Shown: positions 1 to 10,066, counted from the first letter of the stretch. The stretch is 64,000 nucleotides of DNA from Enterovibrio sp045679545 (GCF_045679545.1 NZ_CP166195.1:186001-250000), one strand, 5' to 3'. The notes: generated from the sequence alone by a model not told the origin. A program made the numbers and translations.

Positions 1-100
1 CACCCAGCGCGGCTTCCACCTGTTGCGAGAAAGTGGCCGTAAGCCGACCTTTTTCACGCATCGTGGAAATAGAAGCTGCGATGGAAAGCCAATCAACCAT
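1..100 (-). CDS. vasH: Start of a sigma-54-dependent T6SS activator (VasH-like), partial
   Basis: Only the first 33 codons are in the window; the gene continues beyond base 1. The start ATG reads from 100 downward, three bases after the clpV stop, and the peptide begins MVDWLSIAASISTM. Nothing in this short piece is diagnostic. The name rests on position: in Vibrio cholerae the gene directly after clpV is vasH, an RpoN-dependent enhancer-binding activator of hcp operons. It could be another T6SS gene, so the call is mostly by synteny. Confidence 0.55.
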   Translation of the reverse strand, partial: MVDWLSIAASISTMREKGRLTATFSQQVEAALG

Positions 101-103
101 CGT

Positions 104-2767
104 CTAGATCACCTCACTGACGAATTCACCGTCTTCCGCGGTCAAACGAACGCGTTGAACAGGTTCGCGATCTGCAAGCTTATTTAGCAATGCTAAAGAA
201 ACAGGCGGCAGCAATTGACCCTCGATGATGGCTTCCAGCATGCGTGCACCATTTTCAGCTCGGGTCGCACGACGTTGAATCTCGCCAATCAGAGCGTCGT
301 CAATGTCGGTTTCGGCTTTGTATCGTTGTTCGAACACCTTCACCAAACGCTGGAGCTTGCCTTTGATAATGGCGTGCAAGGTATCGCCATTGAGTGGTAA
401 GTAAGGAACGACTTCCATTCTCGCCAACAATGCTGGCTTAAAGAATGCCGCCAATTCTGGATATAGCTGTTCTTCTAGCAGTTCTGGTTGCTCTGCATAA
501 TCAACAATGGTCTGGTAGCCCAAGTTGGAAGTCAGGAAGAACACGACGTTTTGACAATCAATCACGCGCCCTTCACCATCAGCCAACTCGCCTTTATCAA
601 ACGCTTGATAGAACAAGTTGAGCACTTCGGGGTGGGCTTTTTCCACTTCATCAAGCAGCACTATCGAATACGGCATTTTGCGGATAGCTTCGGTGAGAAT
701 ACCGCCTTCGCCATACCCAACGTAACCCGGCGGGGAACCAATTAAACGAGAGACCGTGTGCTTCTCTTGGTATTCCGACATGTTGATTGTGGTGAGAAAC
801 TGTTTGCCGCCATACAGAAGCTCTGCCAGTTGCACGACGGTTTCGGTTTTACCCACGCCACTTGGCCCCACCAGCAAGAACGCACCTTTCGGACGACCAG
901 GGCGGCGCAAGTCTGCACGCGCAGTCAGCAAATGGCGGTGAATACATTTCAACGCCACATCTTGGCCTTTGATTTGTGCGCCTAGCAGATCGGGAAGATG
1001 GGTAATGCGGCTGAGCTCGTCTGTGTTCATTTGGTCAACAGGGACGCCCGTCCAATCGCCGATCACTTCTGCCACTTGCTGTGCGTCAACGTGTGGATGA
1101 ACCAAACGTTCATTGTGCGGAATGGCCTCTAGTTCACGATAAAGTGCTTTGAGCGAGTTGCGAATGTCTTCAATTTCGTCATCGCTCAGTGCTGCTTCTG
1201 CTTCTTTTATTGAGGTTTCTTCTAGCGAGGTTTCATCCTGATCTTGCTTGATCACTGGCACGGCGAGAATTTTCTGACGCTTTTCTATGATTTCATGTAC
1301 CAGCGTTTTTTGCGCTTGCCACGCTTCATTGAGGTTTTCTTGTTCTAGAAGATCGGCTGCTTCGTCCGCCTCCAATGATGCCAATAGTTCGTTGTCTACG
1401 TCATAACCCAATTGTGCTTGGCGACTCAGCATGTCAATTTGGCGCTGACGCTGAACGGTTTTGGTTTCCAGCTCAGCCAAGCGGCGCGGTGGAGAACTTA
1501 AATTGATAGCAATACGCGCACAGGCCGTATCCAAAACATCGATGGCTTTGTCAGGCAGTTGGCGACCTGATACATAGCGTTCAGAAAGCTCCGCTGCGGC
1601 AACCAAGGCATCATCACTGATCAATACTTTATGCGCTTTTTCATACACACCATGTAAACCACGCATAATATCAACGGCTTGTGCACTGGTTGGTTCATCC
1701 AGTTTCACCAGTTGAAAACGACGGCTAAGTGCAGGATCTTTCTCGAAGTATTTTTTGTATTCTTTCCATGTGGTCGCCGCAACCGTACGCAGTTCACCAC
1801 GCGCTAGTGCTGGCTTTAGCAGGTTAGCGGCATCACCACCCCCTTCTTGTGCGCCTGCGCCAATCATAGTGTGTGCTTCATCAATAAACAAAATGATTGG
1901 AATTGGAGAGGTTTTAACTTCATCAATAATGGCTTTAAGGCGTTTTTCAAACTCGCCTTTCACCGAAGCGCCCGCTTGCAGCAGACCCAAATCCAAGGAC
2001 ATGAGATCAATGCCCAAGAGCGATTCCGGAACGTTGCCATCAACGATGCGCTGCGCTAACCCTTCAACAACAGCGCTTTTACCCACACCTGCGTCGCCCA
2101 CGACGATCGGGTTGTTTTTTCTGCGGCGACAAAGAATGTCGATCATCAAATTGATTTCGGCATCACGACACAGCACAGGGTCAAGTTCACCTTGCTTAGC
2201 CATAGCAGAAAAGTTGGTACAAAAACGCGCTAATGCGGTTTCAGCCTCGGCTGGAATGGGTGCGCCACCCGATTTTGAGGATGTCTTCACTGCCGTTTCC
2301 GAAGATGATTCGGTAATACGCGCAAAGTGTTTTTTCAAGGTCTCTCTATTTACCGATTCTAGCTGGCGGATCACATTGAATGGCAGGTAACGATCTGGGC
2401 GCATCAGGGCAGCAAGAAAAATAATGCCCGAACGAATCTCAATGTGCCCCATTTCGGTTGAACCCAGCATCCATGCGTCTTGCAGCAATTCCACCAGTAA
2501 TGGCGAAAATGAGGGCGTATTTTCGGGTACCATCTCACGGCTCAATGCATCGCCGGTTAGCTGACGAATATGGGTGTGATCAACTTCCGCACTTTTCAAT
2601 AAAATGCGCACATCAGAAAGCGGATTTTCCAGCATAGTGAACAGCATATGTTCTGTCGTCACTTCTGGGTTTTGGCGTTCAATGCTCAGCGCTCCCGCTT
2701 GCTCCAAAGCCAGTTTGGTTTGCGGGTTAAGTTTGCCAATGAGGGTGTGAAGTTCAATTCGAATCAC
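104..2767 (-). CDS. clpV: T6SS sheath-recycling AAA+ ATPase ClpV (TssH / VasG)
   Basis: ClpV is a cytoplasmic hexameric unfoldase that disassembles the contracted TssB-TssC sheath so its subunits can be reused. The 887-residue length is normal. An N-terminal ClpN domain (about 1-150) is followed by a first AAA+ module with Walker A GDAGVGKS at 224-231 and a Walker B IILFIDEAHT. Then comes a coiled-coil middle domain, and a second AAA+ module with Walker A GPSGVGKT at about 634-641 followed by sensor motifs. A long charged insert (around 490-560) lies in the middle domain. It is the tenth gene of the T6SS operon, 11 bases after tssL. ClpB is excluded by the ClpV-type N domain and the T6SS context. 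Confidence 0.96.
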   Translation of the reverse strand: MIRIELHTLIGKLNPQTKLALEQAGALSIERQNPEVTTEHMLFTMLENPLSDVRILLKSAEVDHTHIRQLTGDALSREMVPENTPSFSPLLVELLQDAWMLGSTEMGHIEIRSGIIFLAALMRPDRYLPFNVIRQLESVNRETLKKHFARITESSSETAVKTSSKSGGAPIPAEAETALARFCTNFSAMAKQGELDPVLCRDAEINLMIDILCRRRKNNPIVVGDAGVGKSAVVEGLAQRIVDGNVPESLLGIDLMSLDLGLLQAGASVKGEFEKRLKAIIDEVKTSPIPIILFIDEAHTMIGAGAQEGGGDAANLLKPALARGELRTVAATTWKEYKKYFEKDPALSRRFQLVKLDEPTSAQAVDIMRGLHGVYEKAHKVLISDDALVAAAELSERYVSGRQLPDKAIDVLDTACARIAINLSSPPRRLAELETKTVQRQRQIDMLSRQAQLGYDVDNELLASLEADEAADLLEQENLNEAWQAQKTLVHEIIEKRQKILAVPVIKQDQDETSLEETSIKEAEAALSDDEIEDIRNSLKALYRELEAIPHNERLVHPHVDAQQVAEVIGDWTGVPVDQMNTDELSRITHLPDLLGAQIKGQDVALKCIHRHLLTARADLRRPGRPKGAFLLVGPSGVGKTETVVQLAELLYGGKQFLTTINMSEYQEKHTVSRLIGSPPGYVGYGEGGILTEAIRKMPYSIVLLDEVEKAHPEVLNLFYQAFDKGELADGEGRVIDCQNVVFFLTSNLGYQTIVDYAEQPELLEEQLYPELAAFFKPALLARMEVVPYLPLNGDTLHAIIKGKLQRLVKVFEQRYKAETDIDDALIGEIQRRATRAENGARMLEAIIEGQLLPPVSLALLNKLADREPVQRVRLTAEDGEFVSEVI

Positions 2768-2778
2768 GGGTTCACCTA

Positions 2779-3570
2779 TTATTGAAGAAGTTGACTAAGT
2801 TGGGCGAGGACGCCAGATGTTTTGCTATTTAGCGCAAAGGAGTAACCCACAAATACCACCGCCCATAACGCGGCAAAGCCTGCGAAAATCGTCCAAACGG
2901 GCATTTGTTTACTTAATCGGTATTTCGTTGAGATCACGTTGTCTGATGCACTAGTTAGCGATAGAGGCTCGTTGTCATCCAATTGACGAAGTTGCTGGTG
3001 CAATTTGGTGATCACTTTTTCGTACTCTTCTCTGCCTTTTTCCATCACCTTGTAACGGCCTTCAAAACCCAAGGTAAGACACAAGAAGATGAATTCTAAA
3101 AGCGGCTTATAACGCTCAGGTTCGCCTTCTAAACGGGAAAGAATCGTAAAGACTTTTTCGCCACCCCAGGTTTCGTTGTGAAAACGGGTCAGCAAAGAAT
3201 GTTCAGCCCAAACACTGTCTGCCCCCCAAGGGGTGCTCATAATGGCTTCATCAACAAAGGAACAAAGCACATAGCGATAAGCGAGGATAACGGCATGGTC
3301 GTAGTTCTTTTCCGTGAGTTCTACTTCAATGGCTTTAACTTCTTCTACCGCTTGTTTGTAGATGGCATCCACGTTGTGGCATTCGGATAATTTGCGCACG
3401 CGCAGCGCCATACCCAGCAAGGGAGTCGCCGCATCAATCAAAGGGTTGATATTGTCGCCACGCAGTTTGAACCAGTAGTCCTGATCAGCGTCGATATTCG
3501 CCGCTTCATCAAAAAGCAGATGGTCGTAATGGCGTTCACGATCTGGCGTATCTATATACATTTCGGCCAT
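2779..3570 (-). CDS. tssL: T6SS inner-membrane protein TssL (DotU / VasF)
   Basis: TssL is one of the three membrane-complex proteins (TssJ-TssL-TssM) that anchor the T6SS baseplate to the envelope. The 263-residue protein has the DotU fold: a long cytoplasmic helical N-terminal region, with the family-typical stretches YVLCSFVDEAIM and TWGGEKVF. A single transmembrane helix lies near the C-terminus (about 226-248, WTIFAGFAALWAVVFVGYSFAL). There is no OmpA-like peptidoglycan-binding extension, as in V. cholerae VasF. The gene begins 3 bases after tssK, implying coupled translation. Confidence 0.95.
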   Translation of the reverse strand: MAEMYIDTPDRERHYDHLLFDEAANIDADQDYWFKLRGDNINPLIDAATPLLGMALRVRKLSECHNVDAIYKQAVEEVKAIEVELTEKNYDHAVILAYRYVLCSFVDEAIMSTPWGADSVWAEHSLLTRFHNETWGGEKVFTILSRLEGEPERYKPLLEFIFLCLTLGFEGRYKVMEKGREEYEKVITKLHQQLRQLDDNEPLSLTSASDNVISTKYRLSKQMPVWTIFAGFAALWAVVFVGYSFALNSKTSGVLAQLSQLLQ

Positions 3571-3573
3571 GAC

Positions 3574-4908
3574 TTAGCTCCTTATTGCCCAGAACTGCAG
3601 GTCAATATCTGGGAAGTGTCCTGCGACATGGAAAGCAAACCCGCTGGCATTGTTCAGCATGCCCCAAGCGGCGCTGGTTTTATCCAATTGGTAATAGGTA
3701 TATCCGGCGTGATATGGCAACTGACGCGGTGCAACGGGCAGCGGCGAGATTGGAATGCCCGGCAGTTGAAGCGAAATAAGCTCGCGGATTTTTTCCACCG
3801 AGGCCACTTTGGTTTGTTGCACAAACAATTTGCGAAGCTCTTCCATCGGCATACGAGCACGCACCGCCAAAATGAAGTCGGCATCACGAACCAGTGAAGG
3901 ATCTTGAAGTGGTGCAACCATGAGGCCGTATTTGCGCTGATGCAACTGAATAGACACGGCTCTCGGCTCGAGAACAATACTCAGTGATTGGCGTAAACGT
4001 GTCATGACCGGACGGAATGATGACACGGGCATGTCATGCTGATAGCTGCCGAATTCTGGCGCCATGCGACTTTCATCGGTAAAGGTTGCTAACTCACCAC
4101 ACATGGATGACAAGGCTTCGTAAAGACGTTCTGGATGCAGGCTACGTAATCGAGAAAGATGCTGAAGTTGCGGTTGCATGCGGTTAAGTGATTGCAACAA
4201 CATGAAGTCAGACACGTCTGCCACACCACCTTGGCTCGGTGCGCCAATTCGCTGAGATATATTCTTGGCGCGCTCTCGCATTAAGCCCGCCATCTCACCG
4301 ATAAAACGATGCAACGCAGAAACCGCACTGACATTGAGATGACAAGGAAGAAAAGTGTCGTCCAACAACACGCTGCCATCAGGACGCTTTTCAAGAATTC
4401 GCGCGATAGCAATTGACGCATACGCACTACGATCTTCTTTTTCCAACATCAAACGCAAACTGACTGGGCTGACATCAATTGGCGCCATGTCACCTTGAAA
4501 AGTGTGAATGTCTCGCACTTCTTGGCTAGTAGACACATAACGCCCAGAGCCTGCACCTTCTGGCCACGTGACTTCGGTGATCGAGTCACTGCGCAAAGGA
4601 ATGGCCAAATAGACTATCTGGTTTGCCAGCGAACTGTCGGCCACTTCTAGCGCTTCAGGTTGAATGTCTTCCTGAGGAATTCGGAACACTGTGCCGTCTG
4701 GCATAATGCCCGATGCGCTGTCTAGTGCGATCCGCCCAAAGCTCAAGTATTCGGCGTTTAGCGTCATTTCCGAAATGCCGTAAAGATAGCGACTTACCGC
4801 CGAAATCCTTTCGTCCAGCACATATTCAATATTGCGTTGTTGCTGTTGAAAATGCTGCGGCTTAATAAACAGCCCTTCGTTCCATACAACACGGTTTCTC
4901 GCTGACAT
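3574..4908 (-). CDS. tssK: T6SS baseplate protein TssK (VasE)
   Basis: TssK is the trimeric baseplate subunit linking the wedge complexes to the membrane complex through TssL and TssM. The 444-residue protein starts with the family signature (VVWNEGLFIKPQHFQQQQR). The centre carries the conserved beta-rich shell region and the C-terminal receptor-binding head includes FAVRARMP-like and PRQLPYHAGYTYYQLD segments. It lies between tssJ (2-base gap) and tssL (3-base gap). No oddities are seen. Confidence 0.96.
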   Translation of the reverse strand: MSARNRVVWNEGLFIKPQHFQQQQRNIEYVLDERISAVSRYLYGISEMTLNAEYLSFGRIALDSASGIMPDGTVFRIPQEDIQPEALEVADSSLANQIVYLAIPLRSDSITEVTWPEGAGSGRYVSTSQEVRDIHTFQGDMAPIDVSPVSLRLMLEKEDRSAYASIAIARILEKRPDGSVLLDDTFLPCHLNVSAVSALHRFIGEMAGLMRERAKNISQRIGAPSQGGVADVSDFMLLQSLNRMQPQLQHLSRLRSLHPERLYEALSSMCGELATFTDESRMAPEFGSYQHDMPVSSFRPVMTRLRQSLSIVLEPRAVSIQLHQRKYGLMVAPLQDPSLVRDADFILAVRARMPMEELRKLFVQQTKVASVEKIRELISLQLPGIPISPLPVAPRQLPYHAGYTYYQLDKTSAAWGMLNNASGFAFHVAGHFPDIDLQFWAIRS

Positions 4909-4910
4909 CT

Positions 4911-5378
4911 CTATTCCACTTTCTTGAGTAAGACTTCGTTCTTATCGATGTAGATAAGCAGATGGTATTTCCTACCTACTGGGAGAATCTTGACCACTTT
5001 CTTCCATTCGCTAACGTCTGGGTCGGAGAACCGCACCATAGTCGCGATGTAGCGTGTGTCTTCTTCAATCTCAAAATGATCGATGAACTTAAATTGCCCC
5101 GGAACCAACGAGTAATCTCGATGGTCGATATAGTTACTTTTGAGCGCAGCTTTGGCCTCATCAGCCAGCTGTTCAAAATCAGAAGACAAAAACATCGAAT
5201 CATCTTCAAGTTCAAACACCTGCACTTCTACTGACGTTGCATCGCCACTGATATTGGGGTTTACATTACCTGTTGCCACTAAGCTGTATGTCACTGTGGT
5301 GGGCTGATCTTGGGGTAGATCTGATCCCGCACAACCAGCCAGCATTAACAGAAACAGACTCGCAATCAGACGTAACAT
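4911..5378 (-). CDS. tssJ: T6SS outer-membrane lipoprotein TssJ (VasD)
   Basis: TssJ is the outer-membrane lipoprotein that crowns the TssJLM envelope channel. The open frame extends to 5456, but the credible start is the ATG at 5378. It is preceded by AGGAGG eight bases upstream and gives a classic lipoprotein signal peptide with lipobox LAGC (lipidated Cys16). The longer form would bury the signal sequence and overlap the previous gene by 74 bases. The mature part is a small beta-sandwich with the usual SVEVQVFELED and KYHLLIYID segments. The product is 155 residues. It starts 4 bases after the stop of the FHA gene. Confidence 0.93.
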   Translation of the reverse strand: MLRLIASLFLLMLAGCAGSDLPQDQPTTVTYSLVATGNVNPNISGDATSVEVQVFELEDDSMFLSSDFEQLADEAKAALKSNYIDHRDYSLVPGQFKFIDHFEIEEDTRYIATMVRFSDPDVSEWKKVVKILPVGRKYHLLIYIDKNEVLLKKVE

Positions 5379-5382
5379 CACG

Positions 5383-6843
5383 TTAGACCTCCTGCTGCTT
5401 CTCACGAAGTTTGCGGTCATAGGCTTGATCGAATACTTCCCAAAACAGCTTCTCAAACCCTTTTTGTCTGTCCGAGGTCAGTTCGTTGTAGTAGCTCTTG
5501 TACATATTCCACGCCCACGCATCTGTAGACTCTGGCGTCACTTGGCCAGGGCGACGATAGGCACTGAATCGACGCATTAGCACTTCCGGTGAAAATGCAC
5601 GCAGGATCTGACCGAGCGCTTCAACGGTGGCAATCTGCACGGCTTCGTTGTGATGGCCCACATTGGCCAAACTTTCGCTGATTGCTGACGGGGCAGACAA
5701 ATGCACCGCACTGCGATCGCGGTCAAACATGGTGTCTACCGTGTCTTCATAAGACAGCCCCAAACGCAATGGGTTATCTTCAATCGGTTGGAGGTTTTTG
5801 CTCATCATGCCGTAGCGGCTTTCTTGCACTTGCCCATGCAAATCCAACAATCCGCGAATAGCCGATTGAAGCGATGCGCCAAGTTCTTCTGACAAGGCTT
5901 GCATCTCAGCCATATTGTTGGTGTTGCCTGCTTGTGCACCTAATCCGCGCATTAATGGACCCACAACCAAGTGATTGGTATCCGCCGGTGACGCACCTTC
6001 ACCGTATTCACCACTGGAATAACCAGTAAACGCTTGCTCGCCATAAACCTTGTCCGCGGCGTCCTGCTTTGCGTAGTCTCGCCCGACTTCTCGTTCTAGG
6101 CGTTCAAGAGTTTTGTCATCCATTAGGGAATCCTCGTTGGTTAAAGTTTTTTTCAGGCTAATTGCTGAACTCATTTCGTATTCGCTGTCTGCGTGCACCG
6201 TTTTCTCTCTGCCATGCCATTCCGTGTCTTTCGCAAGCAAGTAGTCTTCGCGCTCTTGATTCGGCGTGAGTCTCTCTTTTTGATCGCTTAGCGGATCGAT
6301 GTGAGCGTCACTTGCTATCTGTATCGCATCCAATGCGGCAAGAGGGTCATCGATCACCTCATCTTCGCTCGTGTCCTTTTCGTCATGCTTCGTATTCGAA
6401 CCAATGTCTTCGGCACGATGTTGATGAAGAAACACGTTTTCTAGCCCATGCTGGCTGGACATAATCTCCTCACCGGCTTCGGTGATATGAATCCGAATCT
6501 GGTAGGGCCCAATCAACACCATGTCGTTATCATTTAAGCGTGCAGACTTGCCTGCACCAACGGGTATGGTTGCCCCGTTCATGTAGCTCGCTCCGCGCAC
6601 ATCAAGCAAACACAACTTTCCATCGACCTCGACAATCTCCGCATGATGAGAGAATACGCGCCCTTCTCGATCACGAAGGTGCCAATCATCGGCAGGGCTT
6701 GCGCCCATCGATCCACCTGCTTGTGAAAACGTATGTGTGGCCGACAAACCCGCTTCAAGGTATTGAGTATTGGTCACGACCAGCGTTGCCTGTTTGCCGC
6801 TTTCTGGGCGTTCGATTTCACTCTCGGAATAGTGTTGTGACAT
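5383..6843 (-). CDS. vasC: T6SS FHA-domain protein (TagH / VasC)
   Basis: This 486-residue protein starts with a forkhead-associated domain (about 20-120), with the characteristic turn around GRVFSHHAEI and a following NG loop. FHA domains bind phosphothreonine. The middle is acidic and low in complexity. The C-terminal half is the T6SS-FHA-specific helical region ending VFDQAYDRKLREKQQEV. It sits between tssG and tssJ, as in V. cholerae. No PpkA-type kinase or PppA phosphatase gene lies in this window, so its phosphopeptide partner is not apparent here. Confidence 0.92.
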   Translation of the reverse strand: MSQHYSESEIERPESGKQATLVVTNTQYLEAGLSATHTFSQAGGSMGASPADDWHLRDREGRVFSHHAEIVEVDGKLCLLDVRGASYMNGATIPVGAGKSARLNDNDMVLIGPYQIRIHITEAGEEIMSSQHGLENVFLHQHRAEDIGSNTKHDEKDTSEDEVIDDPLAALDAIQIASDAHIDPLSDQKERLTPNQEREDYLLAKDTEWHGREKTVHADSEYEMSSAISLKKTLTNEDSLMDDKTLERLEREVGRDYAKQDAADKVYGEQAFTGYSSGEYGEGASPADTNHLVVGPLMRGLGAQAGNTNNMAEMQALSEELGASLQSAIRGLLDLHGQVQESRYGMMSKNLQPIEDNPLRLGLSYEDTVDTMFDRDRSAVHLSAPSAISESLANVGHHNEAVQIATVEALGQILRAFSPEVLMRRFSAYRRPGQVTPESTDAWAWNMYKSYYNELTSDRQKGFEKLFWEVFDQAYDRKLREKQQEV

Positions 6844-6851
6844 GAGTCCCT

Positions 6852-7895
6852 CTACTGCCTGATTTGGATTCGCACGATGCGGGGCTTATCTGCCACGCCG
6901 GTAAACGATGACCAACCCAGTGATGCGGGTTTGGCTTGATTCAATTGCATGGGTGGTGCTTCGTCTGGCTTAATACCTAGCTCTAAGTCGAACGCCATCT
7001 GCTCTCGCAGCACAAACTCAACCAAGGTGATAAGCGGAGAGTATTCTTTGCCCGATGGCAAAAAATCTCGAAAACGTGTTTGGGTTAACCCATTAATACA
7101 AATAACAAATTTTCCACTTCTGTCTCGAACGTTGCTGCCGATCACCGAATCCATGCCAATAGAAGCATTGGCCTGCCCTAAACGCATTTTTTGTTCTTCC
7201 GGAATATCAACATGACGCAGTTCCCATTGGCGAATCGAAACATCATCAAGATCAAAACAGTGAGAAATAATCCCTGATACTACTTGTGGTGAACGGCTTC
7301 TTCCTGCCAAAACGCCGGCATAAGAAAGCATCTTGCACCAGTTGATCGGCGTGTCTCCGCGAAGGTTTTCATCCGCTAGACCCACCAACGCAAACAGTTG
7401 CGCTGAAAAACCATCGGAAGCGTCTTCACGGAAGCGAATGTAGTAACGGTACTTTCGCCATATCTGGTATATCAGCGTGAGTAAGCGGTGATTAAAGAAA
7501 TCCAAGAATGGCTTTCTCAAGCCGGTCTCTTCACTTTCAGTCAGGATGTCTTCAAGGAAAAAACCTGGAAGCGGAGACTGCGCGCCACTCATGCCAAAAA
7601 AGGTGGTTTCAAGGCGTAAACGATCCCCCGCTACGGCATCAAGTGCGGTGACGTCACTGGCTGCGAAACCCAATCCAGGGTTAGCGCCAAAAAGCAGCTT
7701 GCTTGATGTCGATGTTTCATCTTCAGGGTCGAGATCGCTGATGTTGTGCAGCAACTCGACCAACTGATAAAAGTTATAGCCACGGACATTTTTGGGCAGC
7801 ATTTCTGCGTTGTTGTCGCTCCCCATCCCGACAGGCACATTGGGAGCAACGGACGCCGCTAAATCAGCGGCTGTTGACCGTTCTGTAGTCCCCAT
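6852..7895 (-). CDS. tssG: T6SS baseplate protein TssG (VasB)
   Basis: TssG is the asymmetric core of the T6SS baseplate wedge (TssE-TssF2-TssG). The 347-residue product shows the family pattern: NVRGYNFYQLVELLH near the N-terminus, then FFGMSGAQSPLPGFF and the H-R-L-L-T-L-I-Y-Q-I-W-RKYRY segment. Its first 37 bases overlap the end of tssF, which is usual for this gene pair and implies translational coupling and stoichiometric production. Confidence 0.95.
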   Translation of the reverse strand: MGTTERSTAADLAASVAPNVPVGMGSDNNAEMLPKNVRGYNFYQLVELLHNISDLDPEDETSTSSKLLFGANPGLGFAASDVTALDAVAGDRLRLETTFFGMSGAQSPLPGFFLEDILTESEETGLRKPFLDFFNHRLLTLIYQIWRKYRYYIRFREDASDGFSAQLFALVGLADENLRGDTPINWCKMLSYAGVLAGRSRSPQVVSGIISHCFDLDDVSIRQWELRHVDIPEEQKMRLGQANASIGMDSVIGSNVRDRSGKFVICINGLTQTRFRDFLPSGKEYSPLITLVEFVLREQMAFDLELGIKPDEAPPMQLNQAKPASLGWSSFTGVADKPRIVRIQIRQ

Positions 7896-9625
7896 GTGTA
7901 CCTTTCCTGGTTATCTGCATTAATCACGACAAGTTCGTGAAACGAATTGATACTGGCGTAGAGTGAGAAAAATCGGCTCAACACAGTGCCAAAAATATAG
8001 AGCTCGCCCTCTGATCCAAAACACGCCTGTGACAAGGTGATTTCTGATCGCAACCCTCGAACAGGTAAGCCGCGGATCAGTTTTTCTATCGGTGACGATT
8101 TGATGTCCACAATGCCATCAAGGCGATGACGGGAAACACGCTCTGCTTGTCTGTCAACAAGTGCACGAAAATCATAAGCACGTAGCACGGACGTCAGCGC
8201 ATCTTTGGACAGCAACGACAAATAGTTCAAAGAGAGATTTGAAATGAGTGTCCATAGCAGGGTCCCGTCCAACATAGGACGCATTGGTGCGGTTGGCTCA
8301 GTCAAATTACTAAAACTCGCGTAAGCTGGCGACGAGTCGGTTGGCACACAAATGTCGCCTTTCCCGAGCTCCAAAGGCAATTGTCGATTGGTACAAGTCA
8401 ACGACAACGAAATGGCCTCGCTAAAATCCGTGCATTCCGTTTCGTCGCTGCGAACAAACGAAATGTGGTGATCAAAACCATCATTGTGAACGCTGTCTTT
8501 CACCCGCACTCGGTAGTAAAGCGCCTTACGATTCCGGGCACGTTCAATTTCATGCTGGAAGCTCTCAAATGGCGTATAAGTTCTAACCTGACCGCGAATA
8601 CGCCCTACATTGTTTTCTTGCCACCCTTGTACCGTATCAACACTGAAGATTTCATAGTGCGCAGCGTATCGGCTAGAGGGAGTAATCTTGTACTCCGCAC
8701 TTTTACCATTGAGATCAATGGGGTCGGCATCATGAGCGAACAGGTTGATCACGGGGGTGCAGTTAAGCTCAAACGTTTCATCTTTTACCCTGACATCAGG
8801 CGGTAACGTCTTTGAAAAGCTGAAGCGTAAGGTGAATTTCCCGGTCACATCGGCGGGTACATAGCGACCAAGATCGGTCACATCGAAGAACAAGAACGCT
8901 TCAGGGAATGACAGGTACTCTTGTAAGATCCGATACCCTTCATACACATTTTTTGGGTACGGGAGAATCGCATCTTCGCCATCAAACCCGACCGCTCTAA
9001 ACGCACTTTTTGGCAAAGTGACCACTTTGTCACCGGCAACCACTTCGACTTTTTCGAGATAGTGACTGAGCCAGAGATAAAGCATTTCAGCGCTATAGGT
9101 TTCGCCGCTCAAGAAGAAGCGAAGCGACTTTAGCCCAATTTGCCCTGCCTTCTGATCGCCCAGAATTCCCATTTCTACATCGATCAAAGACGCTTCACGA
9201 GTGTGAACGGTGCTGACTTTGTTTCGACGAAGAGGATAGATACTGACGTCACGACAGGTGCGAAAATGACACACGGTGCCGAAAACTGGATTGGCATCCA
9301 ACTGTGTACCTTTTTCGATCGTTTGACCGTACGTCAGGGCTTTTTCGTCTGGAGAGAATTGAACAATGCTAATGCTTGGCACCGGACGCAAGTAGTTGGG
9401 CCACAACATATTGATAATAGAGTGAGTAAGCTCTGGAAATTCGTCTTCGACTTTTTGGCGTAATCTCCCAGTCAGGAATGCAAAACCCTCGAGCAAACGC
9501 TCGACATCAGGGTCGGTATGACGACTATTTAAAAAACGGGCGAGCTGCGGATACACTTCGGTAAACTCGAGTCCCTGCTCCCTTAGGAAAGCAAGCTCAT
9601 CCCTAAAATATCGATTCCTTGACAC
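7859..9625 (-). CDS. tssF: T6SS baseplate protein TssF (VasA)
   Basis: TssF forms two of the four chains of each baseplate wedge and contacts TssG. The 588-residue protein begins with the conserved YFRDELAFLREQGLEFTEVYPQ-type start and the LEGFAFLTGRLRQKVEDEFPEL segment. It contains LWPNYLRPVPS, found across the family, and a C-terminal beta-rich part with PVRGLRSEI. It immediately follows tssE (no gap) and overlaps tssG. Confidence 0.96.
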   Translation of the reverse strand: MSRNRYFRDELAFLREQGLEFTEVYPQLARFLNSRHTDPDVERLLEGFAFLTGRLRQKVEDEFPELTHSIINMLWPNYLRPVPSISIVQFSPDEKALTYGQTIEKGTQLDANPVFGTVCHFRTCRDVSIYPLRRNKVSTVHTREASLIDVEMGILGDQKAGQIGLKSLRFFLSGETYSAEMLYLWLSHYLEKVEVVAGDKVVTLPKSAFRAVGFDGEDAILPYPKNVYEGYRILQEYLSFPEAFLFFDVTDLGRYVPADVTGKFTLRFSFSKTLPPDVRVKDETFELNCTPVINLFAHDADPIDLNGKSAEYKITPSSRYAAHYEIFSVDTVQGWQENNVGRIRGQVRTYTPFESFQHEIERARNRKALYYRVRVKDSVHNDGFDHHISFVRSDETECTDFSEAISLSLTCTNRQLPLELGKGDICVPTDSSPAYASFSNLTEPTAPMRPMLDGTLLWTLISNLSLNYLSLLSKDALTSVLRAYDFRALVDRQAERVSRHRLDGIVDIKSSPIEKLIRGLPVRGLRSEITLSQACFGSEGELYIFGTVLSRFFSLYASINSFHELVVINADNQERYTWGLQNGQQPLI

Positions 9626-10063
9626 CTACACTACCCTGTATTTTCGATTGCTATCCAACAGCAGATCAATTTGCACATTGCGGTGCAAAGCACCCAAATT
9701 GACCGACGCAATAATCTGAAACCGCAAGTTAAGCGGTGATCCGTTATCAGGCAGCACATGGATGTCCATGTTCTGGATACGGGGTTCATACGTTTCAATA
9801 CAACGGTGAATCGCGCGTCGTATTTGCAACGCAAGATCATGAGAACTTAACGATGCATCATTAAAATCAATCAGGCCTAAATCGGGCGCACTGAGGGACT
9901 CCCCAATGCGCGCGTTTAGCAGATTCGAAACATTGTGTTTTAACGACTCGAGCACATCGGCCGGTTCAGGGCCTTGTGTAACAGAGCGTTGCGGCGCATC
10001 AGCTTCTAACCGTTGGAAAAAGCTGACGCCGTACGCGATGTCATCTGCATCTGGGATGGCCAT
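9626..10063 (-). CDS. tssE: T6SS gp25-like baseplate protein TssE (HsiF)
   Basis: TssE is the lysozyme-less gp25 homologue that initiates sheath polymerisation on the baseplate. The 145-residue protein has the gp25 core: LLNARIGESLSAPDLGLIDF, followed by IRRAIHRCIETYEPRIQNMDIHV (the family E-P-R element) and a final beta-strand pair. It lies between tssC (3-base gap) and tssF (adjacent). Confidence 0.95.
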   Translation of the reverse strand: MAIPDADDIAYGVSFFQRLEADAPQRSVTQGPEPADVLESLKHNVSNLLNARIGESLSAPDLGLIDFNDASLSSHDLALQIRRAIHRCIETYEPRIQNMDIHVLPDNGSPLNLRFQIIASVNLGALHRNVQIDLLLDSNRKYRVV

Positions 10064-10066
10064 CGA

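Noticed and set aside
1755..2390. 211-codon plus-strand frame opposite clpV
   Set aside because: It lies entirely antisense to a well-supported ClpV coding region and has low-complexity composition and no recognisable motif.
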